Position numbers and translations under genes: made by a program. This document shows, one piece after another, positions 1 through 6,500 of a stretch of DNA of 55,465 bases; position 1 is the first letter of the stretch, and the number at the start of each line of letters is the position of its first letter. Source of the DNA: Motiliproteus sp. (lineage in GTDB: Bacteria; Pseudomonadota; Gammaproteobacteria; Pseudomonadales; Balneatricaceae); contig JAPHRD010000059.1 in NCBI GenBank assembly GCA_026196225.1, positions 1 through 55,465 on the forward strand. Direction: 5' to 3'. A model generated the notes under the pieces. The model had not been told where the DNA came from, did no database searches, and was given only the letters and a program-made list of their open reading frames with translations.

Positions 1-60
1 GCAGTCAGCGAAGGAGAGTTGGTGGTCCATTGAGTAGCCCTCAGTACATCAGAACGTGAA

Positions 61-534
61 TTGTCTCATGCTGAGGGACTTATTCGCATGTTCCTTAGCG
101 ACTCAGGGGACCAAATTGTTTCTATCAACTTATCTGAGTCGAACAATTCAAACCGTTACCAAGGTGATATTAAGGTAGAAGAATCCAACGGGTATCCTAT
201 CGTTAAATCTTCATGTGAAGATGCCTGGGTTGCTTACAAATATATCGGCATGTCGTTTAGTGGCGTTCACATAGTGCAAACATGGAGTAATGGCGGTGGA
301 ACAGGAATTTTTACAAACATCTTGCTAGTTACACTGAGCTCGGATTCTTCACTGGAATCTGATGGACAGAGGCACACAAAAAAAGAAAGAGTCGTAATAA
401 AACTGATAGGCTCGCTACCTCTGGGCGACCGTTATCAGGGGAGCATAAAGTATAAATTTGGTCTGCTTTTCATATCACCTTGTCTGGGCATAAAATCGCT
501 GAGAAAAGCAAGTTCACGAATAGTCATACTTTGA
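61..534 (+). CDS. hypothetical protein, probably 5'-truncated
   Basis: I do not recognise this 157-residue product. The reading frame is closed by a stop codon at about position 31, and the first possible starts are a TTG at 61 and an ATG at 88. The ATG lies inside a 26-bp sequence (75-100) that recurs as the end of an inverted-repeat element near 4.3 kb, so the original N-terminus may have been replaced by a mobile-element end. There is no signal peptide or membrane segment at the present N-terminus. A short motif of the form (N/D)RYQG(D/S)IK occurs twice, near residues 32 and 122, hinting at two related beta-rich units. The last ~20 residues look unlike the rest and may be read past a frameshift. 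It is either a decayed gene or a short orphan. Confidence 0.4.
   Translation: MSHAEGLIRMFLSDSGDQIVSINLSESNNSNRYQGDIKVEESNGYPIVKSSCEDAWVAYKYIGMSFSGVHIVQTWSNGGGTGIFTNILLVTLSSDSSLESDGQRHTKKERVVIKLIGSLPLGDRYQGSIKYKFGLLFISPCLGIKSLRKASSRIVIL
75..100 (+). repeat. solitary copy of an element end
   Basis: This 26-bp sequence begins GGGACTTATTCGCA and is almost identical to the right arm of the inverted-repeat element at 4318-4343. It also matches the inverted left arm at 4171-4194. No partner arm is visible near it, so it is a remnant or lies at the edge of a larger element starting before the window. Confidence 0.6.
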
Positions 535-621
535 TGACAATAACCAAATTGCTTAAGACACTCTGATGCTTCCCCCCATAGTTATTGTTGTATACAGCAA
601 GACAATGTACGACGAGGTTAA

Positions 622-1617
622 ATGGACATAATCACCCAAGGTCTACTCGGAGCAACCGCTGCACAAGCTGGCGCCAAGCCCAATGAAGCGCGGTTAGCCT
701 CACTAATCGGCTTCTGCGCACCGATGCTTGCCGATGCCGATACACTGCTTCGTACCAATGAAGATCCATTGCTGTTTCTGGAGAATCACCGCCACTTTAC
801 CCACTCCTTGTTGTTTATTCCCCTGGGAGCCCTGCTGGCCTCCCTGCTGCTCTGGCCGTTGTTAAGAACACGGCTGGCATTCAAGCGAATCTACCTTTAC
901 GCCCTGCTCGGCTACACCACCGCCGGTTTTCTGGATGCCTGTACCAGTTACGGTACTCACCTGTTCTGGCCCTTCAGCGACGAGCGAACTGCTTGGAGCA
1001 TTATCTCCATCTTCGATCCCCTGTTCTCTCTGGCGTTGATCGCAGCCATTGTCGTTGGGGTTTTAAAATACCAACCCCGTGCAGCCAAGATTGGCTTGCT
1101 GTTCGCCGCCACGTATCTATCCCTGGGTGTGGTTCAACATGACCGCGCTGAATCCCTCGCACAGGGGCAGGCGGAGCAACGTGGCCACGCCATTGATCGC
1201 CTGATCGTCAAACCCACCATGGGCAACCTGCTGTTATGGCGTTCGGTTTATCAGTCGGATGGCAGCTACTACGTGGATGCCGTGCGTGTGGGCCTGCCCA
1301 ACAACAGCAAAGTCTTTGAAGGAACCAGCGTGCAGACCTTTGATATCAATCGCGACCTGCCTGAATTGACGGAACAGACGGTGGTCTATCGGGATATCCA
1401 ACGCTTTGAGCTGTTCTCCGACGGCTTTCTCGCCTGGCACCCGGAGCGCCCCAATGTGCTGGGGGATGTACGCTACGCCATGCTCCCTACCAGCATCCGC
1501 CCTATCTGGGGAATCGAGATGAACCTCGATACGCCCGACAAACATGTCAGTTTCGATACCTATCGCAAGATGTCTGATAGCGAGATCAAGGCCTTTAAAG
1601 CCATGCTGTTCGACTGA
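622..1617 (+). CDS. YdjM-type membrane-bound metal-dependent hydrolase
   Basis: The 331-residue protein resembles the LexA-binding, inner-membrane hydrolase family (YdjM, formerly DUF457). Visible hallmarks are an N-terminal DIITQGLLGA segment, an Asp-rich DADTL site near residue 39 and the HRHFTHSL histidine cluster near residues 56-63. These are the expected metal ligands. Four or so hydrophobic helices follow (about 66-80, 90-110, 125-145, 155-172). The C-terminal half (about 185-331) is soluble and beta-rich, as in the longer members of the family. Substrate is unknown. The start is supported by a GACGAGG ribosome site seven bases upstream. The last 26 codons reappear as a degenerate copy at 2733-2813, so this gene or a paralogue was once duplicated here. 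Confidence 0.85.
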   Translation: MDIITQGLLGATAAQAGAKPNEARLASLIGFCAPMLADADTLLRTNEDPLLFLENHRHFTHSLLFIPLGALLASLLLWPLLRTRLAFKRIYLYALLGYTTAGFLDACTSYGTHLFWPFSDERTAWSIISIFDPLFSLALIAAIVVGVLKYQPRAAKIGLLFAATYLSLGVVQHDRAESLAQGQAEQRGHAIDRLIVKPTMGNLLLWRSVYQSDGSYYVDAVRVGLPNNSKVFEGTSVQTFDINRDLPELTEQTVVYRDIQRFELFSDGFLAWHPERPNVLGDVRYAMLPTSIRPIWGIEMNLDTPDKHVSFDTYRKMSDSEIKAFKAMLFD

Positions 1618-1875
1618 GGGTTACTGGGGTCTAGGTATTGGCATAGAAACCCTCTCCTATTCAGCAGAAATAAGCACCTTTTATCAGTCTTCAATCCTTC
1701 TGAAAAAGCAGCAACGCATACAAAGAATCGCTTCATTCGCTGACTAGCATGCAACTATGTAGGCTCAGCAAGAGACCAATACCAACGGTAGAAATATCCG
1801 TGCCCTGCCGGGTAAATTCCTTGAAATTAGCCATACTAAAGAAATATTTTTCCAGGCAGGGATATCGCTAGGGCT

Positions 1876-2715
1876 ATGTCAGATGAAACTATCCGCCAAC
1901 TGAATGCTCGGCTGGACGAGATGTCAAAGCGCATCGACCAGCTACAATCTGCAATTGACACTCCGAAGCCCCAAAAGAAGTGGTATAAACCAAGCAACCT
2001 AAAAGAGCTCAGCACCTATATTGGTATACCTGCAGCACTGATCGCAGCACTATGGGGTTTCTACGATGGTGTGTGGTTGAAAGTTCAGAGACTAGATACC
2101 GCTACAACCAGCGCGGCCCAAGACAAGTTAACTGAGCTACAAGATCTTCGATCAGAAATTTTTGTCCTTCAAGCACGTAAGAACGACGCTGAGATAGCCG
2201 CAATACTGGAAGCCAAAGCCAGCCGCCGTGACCGTTTGGTTAAAGAGAGCTTCAATTACTGGAGCTCACAACCTAAATACTTTACCAAGAAAGAAACAAT
2301 ACTGTTGGCAGAAGAGCTGCAATTGCAACAACGCCAAAGTGATGCTTTAAAGGTGATTGATACTGTCACGGCCATCGGCATCATTGAAAAGTCAGATTTC
2401 GACCGTTTCAAAGCCAGCCTCTACGGTGCAGAGGGTCCCAGTTTTAATATTGATGCCGCACGCAAGCACTATAAATCAGCAATGCGACATGCGTCTGACC
2501 ACTCAAGCACCGCCGGAAAAGAGCAGTTGTGGGCGAAAATCACCTACTCTTGGCTTTTCACAGAACTTTCCAGAACCAACGATTGCGAGCAAATTAAACC
2601 GATTGCTGAAACGCTGACAGACCTTCTAGCGGATGATCCAACGGCTTACAACTTAGGTGTTCTTGACGCTGACGCACGTAAGCTACTTGTAGTCGCCAAC
2701 GATCGTTGTTCGTAA
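1876..2715 (+). CDS. membrane-anchored coiled-coil protein of unknown function
   Basis: I do not recognise this 279-residue protein. Residues 1-30 form a heptad-rich coiled coil, residues 30-45 are basic and proline-containing, and residues 46-66 are a single hydrophobic helix (IGIPAALIAALWG). A second helical, probably coiled-coil stretch runs over about 80-120. The remainder is alpha-helical and could be TPR-like, with two cysteines near the C-terminus. No catalytic motif is evident. This suggests a single-pass membrane protein with a scaffold or sensor role, which is inference. The ribosome site is weak (AGGG only two bases from ATG). The gene lies between the intact hydrolase gene and a decayed copy of that gene's 3' end, so it was probably acquired by insertion or recombination. 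Confidence 0.6.
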   Translation: MSDETIRQLNARLDEMSKRIDQLQSAIDTPKPQKKWYKPSNLKELSTYIGIPAALIAALWGFYDGVWLKVQRLDTATTSAAQDKLTELQDLRSEIFVLQARKNDAEIAAILEAKASRRDRLVKESFNYWSSQPKYFTKKETILLAEELQLQQRQSDALKVIDTVTAIGIIEKSDFDRFKASLYGAEGPSFNIDAARKHYKSAMRHASDHSSTAGKEQLWAKITYSWLFTELSRTNDCEQIKPIAETLTDLLADDPTAYNLGVLDADARKLLVVANDRCS

Positions 2716-2732
2716 TAGCAAGATAATCCGCC

Positions 2733-2813
2733 GATAAACATATCAGTTTTGATAGCTATCGCAGGATGCCCGCGAGCGAAATCGGGGCCTCTATAGCCAT
2801 GCTGTTGGATTGA
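2733..2813 (+). pseudogene. decayed 3' fragment of the YdjM-type hydrolase
   Basis: These 81 bases translate without gaps to 26 codons plus TGA. They align residue for residue with the last 26 codons of the hydrolase at 1537-1617 (DKHVSFDTYRKM against DKHISFDSYRRM, then AMLFD against AMLLD). The fragment has no start and no upstream body. It is the tail of a second copy whose 5' part was lost or overwritten. Confidence 0.85.
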
Positions 2814-2920
2814 TAGCAAAGAAAATTGAATTCGAGTCGTTTCCGACGCCAATCAAGTTATCCGAAGGCGGTCGAATGGGTCGACAATGATCGATGAACG
2901 CTCACCCATTAATTGGTGAG

Positions 2921-3139
2921 CTAATCGAAATAGCGTCTAATCTGATCGGCAGATTCAGTTGCCGAACAATGCTGGCCCAGCCATACGAGCACTTCAGTCT
3001 TTTGCAGAGGTCTGGTGAGGGGCTTCCAGTGTTGACGGTTTTTCCAGGTATCAGCGGGAGTAAGCTCCAGGCAGACCCAGGTATCGCCATCGCCGCTTTT
3101 ACGTTTTTCCAGTTTTAAATTGTTGCCAAGTTCTAACAT
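2921..3139 (-). CDS. small hypothetical protein, 72 residues
   Basis: Unrecognised small protein beginning MLELGNNLKLEKRK. The start at 3139 is chosen because AAAAAGGA lies seven bases upstream, whereas the longer frame up to 3175 has no ribosome site. The sequence is charged, has tryptophans at positions typical of a folded domain (TWVCLEL, TWKNRQHW, LVWLGQH), and contains no membrane segment. A 7-bp perfect stem (GCTCACC/GGTGAGC, 2900-2921) lies directly at the stop codon but has no T-tract. It may be a real small cytosolic protein of the accessory patch. A degraded remnant is the alternative. Confidence 0.5.
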   Translation of the reverse strand: MLELGNNLKLEKRKSGDGDTWVCLELTPADTWKNRQHWKPLTRPLQKTEVLVWLGQHCSATESADQIRRYFD

Positions 3140-3385
3140 TGAGCAATCCTTTTTATAGATTTTAATTATGTCCATTCATCTAACTATTCAGAACACGATT
3201 AACCGTAATCGTTTCAATTTATTACAGAGTTTTTCGCCTGGCAGTAATTAGAACCAAGCTACAGATGAGATGAGTTTTGCATTGGTAGTGAATGCGGATA
3301 ACAGCCTATTGGACGATTACCTACTTCCAGATTTGAATATCTTAAGGAGAAGAAGCTATCGAATGGATTGGGCTGCGGGGAAGTT

Positions 3386-3423
3386 CACTTCTTCTTTTTA
3401 CGCATCGCATAAAAGAAGAAGTG
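3386..3423. repeat. perfect 13-bp hairpin
   Basis: CACTTCTTCTTTT at 3386-3398 pairs exactly with AAAAGAAGAAGTG at 3411-3423 across a 12-base loop. It lies about 60 bases downstream of the cold-shock gene on the minus strand, in a 340-bp stretch (3140-3480) with no convincing gene. It has no run of T on either side. It could stabilise the csp transcript's 3' end or be a remnant of an element. Confidence 0.55.
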
Positions 3424-3480
3424 AGATCGCTATTTCGACACCGCTAGTAACTTAAGCCAGGTGTCAAAACCGATTGATAC

Positions 3481-3690
3481 TTATACGGGGGAGACTTGAT
3501 CAGCCTGAGGGCCTTTCTGCCCTTCTACTTCAACAAAGCTCACAGCTTGACCTTCATGTAGGCTTTTACGGCCTTCGCCGATGATAGAACGAAAGTGAAC
3601 GAATAAATCTTTACCGCTTTCGCGCTCAATAAATCCAAAGCCTTTGTCGTCGTTAAACCACTTCACGGTTCCAGTCTGTACGTTTGACAT
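3481..3690 (-). CDS. CspA-family cold-shock protein (copy 1)
   Basis: The 69-residue single-domain protein binds single-stranded RNA and DNA as an RNA chaperone. Both RNA-binding motifs are present, KGFGFI (RNP1) and LFVHF (RNP2), on the usual five-stranded OB fold starting [16 protein letters not shown]. It differs from the second copy at 38094-38303 at only nine of 69 positions, so the two are close paralogues. About 150 bases upstream, up to 3840, show no gene, and a long untranslated leader like those of other csp genes is plausible. I could not assign a promoter here with confidence. Confidence 0.95.
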   Translation of the reverse strand: MSNVQTGTVKWFNDDKGFGFIERESGKDLFVHFRSIIGEGRKSLHEGQAVSFVEVEGQKGPQADQVSPV

Positions 3691-4007
3691 ATTTTAAGTT
3701 CTCACAATTTGATCAGGTAATAACAGCCATCTACGCCTAAACAGGCATAACTATAGGTGACTATCAGGAATGTTTATAAGTAAAGGCAGAAGGGAGAGAG
3801 CAGAAAACGGTCAGAAGGAACGGGTCTACTTAAACACAGGTGCGATCGCATATATACGTTAAGTGGCACACCATACGCACAACTGTCAGATTAAACAACC
3901 TTTATTTTTGTAGTAGTCAACGAATTCCAGACCGCAAGTTAGGGTTTTCTTTCGGCTCACGGAGGGGGAATCCATTCATGACCAATGACGAGCAGTATCA
4001 ACCTACA
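3691..4007. other. intergenic region upstream of cold-shock gene 1
   Basis: No supportable gene. The proximal part should carry the csp promoter and leader on the minus strand. A 10-bp palindrome TGCGATCGCA lies near 3840. The distal part leads into a GGDEF remnant and looks like decayed sequence. Confidence 0.4.
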
Positions 4008-4120
4008 TGCAGTATCGGGATTTCCCAAATCACGCCACCTCAATTACAGCGTTGCTTAAAGCTGCTGACACAGCGCTTTATAAGGCGAAAGCGTTGGGTA
4101 AAACCAATGTGCGGTTTATA
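4008..4120 (+). pseudogene. frameshifted C-terminal scrap of a GGDEF domain
   Basis: Two frames together read like the end of a diguanylate cyclase domain. One gives CSIGISQ (4008-4028). After a shift near 4025 the next gives DFPNHATSITALLKAADTA then LYKAKALGK. The pattern SIGIS...A-x-ADTALYxAKxxGxNxV is diagnostic of the last helix of GGDEF proteins. The catalytic GGDEF loop and all upstream parts are missing. It cannot encode an active enzyme. Confidence 0.8.
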
Positions 4121-4170
4121 AGTCTTAAAATTTATGTCTATATTAGCAAGACGGGGTCATCAGTTAACAC

Positions 4171-4343
4171 GCTAAGGAACCTGCGAACAAGTCCAGTGTG
4201 TTCCCTACGGGGCTTTCAGAGCGACCGTGGCTCTGTGTTAACGATTTTCGCCAGACCACCAGTATGGCTGTAATCCTTGCCTTGATCAACGATCGCTCTG
4301 AAAAGCCAGGGGCGCAAGGGACTTATTCGCAGGTTCCCTAAGC
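4171..4343. mobile_element. MITE-like inverted-repeat element or IS remnant
   Basis: The left arm GCTAAGGAACCTGCGAACAA (4171-4190, continuing GTCC) is the imperfect reverse complement of the right arm at 4318-4343, which begins GGGACTTATTCGCA. A second pair lies further in: GGCTTTCAGAGCGACC (4211-4226) against GATCGCTCTGAAAAGCC (4291-4307). The ~65-bp centre is non-coding. Nested terminal inverted repeats without a transposase fit a non-autonomous element or an internally deleted insertion sequence. I do not assign a family. A third copy of the end is at 75-100. Confidence 0.65.
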
Positions 4344-4392
4344 AAAGCGTAATTTTCTTGCACTTCGAACTATCAAATCGAGGCCAAATTGC

Positions 4393-5337
4393 ATGAAAGA
4401 TTCAGCTTATTTGGTAGAACCTTACCGTATTCTATCGGCCATATTGGTTTCCATTCTATTTCTGCCAATTGCTTTGCTCTACGCTGCTACAGCTTCTGCA
4501 CAAAGCGTAGAAACCTATGCTTATGTCCACAAAAAACTGATCGAGCTTACGGCACCTCCCTGGCAATGTGTTTGTTATTCCGCATCCAGGGAATCTGTGA
4601 TCATGACCCACAACTCAGCAAACCAGGTTTGGGTTGTGGAGCGCTACAACAGCATGGCTGCTGCCATGGCCGCTAGAGACACCCTCAATGCCGGTCCCAA
4701 TGTCTGTAGCTTCTGCCCCGGCGGCAGTGGAACCCGCCAGCAGATCTTTATTTTTCAGAACTGCAATTCCGGTCGTTGTGAAATTGGTGTTGCCGATGGC
4801 ACCTATTCGCAGCCGGGCTGGTTTATCAAATCTACCCCCTTTAAAAGTCACCCGGAGGCATGGGTCGAAGCTTGCAGGATACATAATAGTGGTGCGGCCT
4901 ATGCCCCTGCCATCGCCCAGGGAACAATCAAATGCGATAGTTTGGCAGCGCCTTCCGATGGTCAATGTATTAACCTGACACGAAATCACAAATACGGCCC
5001 ACACAATGGGCGAACCCGTTGCTGCAATGAGAAAAAGGGCAGCCGATGGTGGGGGCCTCATTATGGCGTTCACTATACCGAGTCTGGCAAGTTCTCGAGA
5101 CATTCCTGTAACTCTTGGTTGGGTATCACGGATTCAGATCCCAAAGAAGATACCACTCCCTCCTTTGGTCAATGCTATAGCCTGACCCAGAATGATAAAT
5201 ATGGCCCACACAATGGACGTACTCGTTGTTGCAATGAGAAAGGCAGCAGCCGATGGTGGGGTAAACACTATGGTTCCAAATATTCTACGACCGGTAAGCT
5301 ATACCAGCGTAGCTGCGAATCCTGGTTAGGCCGCTGA
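4393..5337 (+). CDS. secreted cysteine-rich protein with two C-terminal tandem repeats
   Basis: I know no family for this 314-residue protein. Residues 1-36 are a Sec signal peptide: a hydrophobic core around 14-31 and an ATASA/QS cleavage site. Residues 37-185 form a cysteine-containing domain (C59, C61, C105, C108, C124, C129, C161, C181). Residues 190-244 and 259-313 are two copies of a 55-residue unit with a shared GQC-x3-L-T start, the core KYGPHNGRTRCCNEK, SRWWG-x-HYG, and an SC-x-SWLG end. Four cysteines per unit suggest two disulfides, so the protein should fold in the periplasm or outside the cell. GAGG nine bases before ATG supports the start. It follows an inverted-repeat element by 50 bases and precedes an unknown cytosolic gene by 31 bases. 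Confidence 0.75.
   Translation: MKDSAYLVEPYRILSAILVSILFLPIALLYAATASAQSVETYAYVHKKLIELTAPPWQCVCYSASRESVIMTHNSANQVWVVERYNSMAAAMAARDTLNAGPNVCSFCPGGSGTRQQIFIFQNCNSGRCEIGVADGTYSQPGWFIKSTPFKSHPEAWVEACRIHNSGAAYAPAIAQGTIKCDSLAAPSDGQCINLTRNHKYGPHNGRTRCCNEKKGSRWWGPHYGVHYTESGKFSRHSCNSWLGITDSDPKEDTTPSFGQCYSLTQNDKYGPHNGRTRCCNEKGSSRWWGKHYGSKYSTTGKLYQRSCESWLGR
4960..5331 (+). repeat. two 165-bp coding repeats
   Basis: Units at 4960-5124 and 5167-5331 encode the two 55-residue cysteine-rich domains of the secreted protein, joined by a 14-codon acidic, threonine-rich linker. The central portion around GGCCCACACAATGG is nearly identical at DNA level, while both ends have diverged. This indicates duplication within the gene with constraint or conversion on the core. 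Confidence 0.85.
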
Positions 5338-5368
5338 CAGACTGAACTACACCAAACTTCCCTGAAAC

Positions 5369-5809
5369 ATGGTAGAGACAGATATCGAAAAAGAGTATTT
5401 GAAGAAGCTCAGCAGAAAAACAAAAAGTTTCTCAGCTTCCTACATGTCGAATAGTAAGTGGCGAAAACTGTTTACCGCCATCAATGTTGATAGCGTGCCC
5501 ATCAATCAATGCTCGTGGAAATTAGTTACCGAAGATAAATCGCTAGATGGCCATCTGCCAAATGCCCGGTATCTGAGTGAAGATCACGTTGGCGACTGTG
5601 GCGCTCTTAGCGGCCCTTTCCTATTCCAGGAAATTGAATGGGTTTTACTTCCTCGGGTTGTATCTTTCCAAAGATACGAACATGCCCCGATTGAACATCT
5701 GAACCAGAATATCGAGGCACTGAAGACGCTGATCGATGAGACTGGCAATTTTGAATATGAAATCAGCATCGATGGTCTGAAAATCTACGGCTACAAAAAC
5801 CTAGTGTAG
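5369..5809 (+). CDS. hypothetical cytosolic protein, 146 residues
   Basis: Unrecognised. There is no signal peptide or membrane segment. The N-terminal ~25 residues are lysine-rich, the centre is hydrophobic with tryptophans (KWRKLF near 31, EIEWVLLPRVV near 88-98), and the C-terminus ends in a beta-rich IDGLKIYGYKNLV. No clear ribosome site precedes the ATG. The same-strand position 31 bases behind the secreted cysteine-rich protein gene suggests co-transcription. A small cytosolic partner directly after a secreted protein gene resembles effector/immunity organisation, but nothing in the sequence proves it. Confidence 0.5.
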   Translation: MVETDIEKEYLKKLSRKTKSFSASYMSNSKWRKLFTAINVDSVPINQCSWKLVTEDKSLDGHLPNARYLSEDHVGDCGALSGPFLFQEIEWVLLPRVVSFQRYEHAPIEHLNQNIEALKTLIDETGNFEYEISIDGLKIYGYKNLV

Positions 5810-5956
5810 CCTCAGGTGGCAAATCAGTAGCCGCAGCATCTCCGACAGTTTGGTAGGTTTTAACCGGTTAAAGCAGTGGTTGAGTTAAATATTCTCGCTA
5901 ACACCCATCAGAGCCATTACCATACGCACCAAATCCATTTTAGAAAGTAATCATCC

Positions 5957-6295
5957 ATGTCATTACCTCCTTGCCCCCAATGCAATTCCGAATACGTTTA
6001 TCAGGATCAAGATAACCTGGTCTGCCCGGAATGTGCCCATGAATGGAATCCGTCTGAAGCCGATGCGGCTGAAGAGAGTTTGAACGTCAAAGATGCCAAC
6101 GGCACTCTACTGGCCGATGGCGATAAGGTTACCCTGATCAAAGACCTTAAAGTTAAGGGCAGCTCACAGGTGCTTAAGATCGGCACCAAAGCCCTGATCA
6201 AACGGATCGTTGAAGGTAAGGATCACCAACTGGACTGCAAGGTAGACGGTGCTGGCGCAATGATGGTGACCGCAGCCTTTGTCAAAAAATCCTAA
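5957..6295 (+). CDS. yjdM: YjdM/PhnA zinc-ribbon protein
   Basis: The 112-residue protein has the two-part architecture of the YjdM (old name PhnA) family. A zinc ribbon lies at residues 6-28, with paired cysteines CPQC and CPEC, followed by a small beta-barrel domain (about 40-112) with the conserved [17 protein letters not shown] segment. Despite the old name it is not the phosphonoacetate hydrolase. Its role is not established, although it is widespread next to stress and metal genes. It stands alone, about 150 bases after the preceding gene, and marks the return to conserved chromosome. Confidence 0.9.
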   Translation: MSLPPCPQCNSEYVYQDQDNLVCPECAHEWNPSEADAAEESLNVKDANGTLLADGDKVTLIKDLKVKGSSQVLKIGTKALIKRIVEGKDHQLDCKVDGAGAMMVTAAFVKKS

Positions 6296-6317
6296 TCGGT
6301 TCCAGACTGCTATAAGT

Positions 6318-6350
6318 AAAAAAGGCTGACCCAGTTAAACTAGGTCAGCC
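6318..6350 (-). terminator. intrinsic terminator of the bauA-mmsA operon
   Basis: GGCTGACC (6324-6331) pairs with GGTCAGCC (6343-6350). Read on the minus strand the stem is followed by TTTTTT. It lies 150 bases beyond the dehydrogenase stop codon. Confidence 0.75.
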
Positions 6351-6500
6351 AAGAGGCACGAAACCCTGGAGCAGCCATCCTTGGCTGGAGTTGATATGTA
6401 GGTGCCGGAGGATCAAAACTTACACGTCTAAGCCCACAAGCGGCCGTCTCCGAAGATCACTTCTGCAGCGACAAAATCTACGCTCACGGGCATCTCATCG

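Noticed and set aside
3270-3455. Small open frame over the 13-bp hairpin
   Set aside because: The hairpin interrupts it, the ribosome site is weak, and the sequence shows no domain-like pattern.
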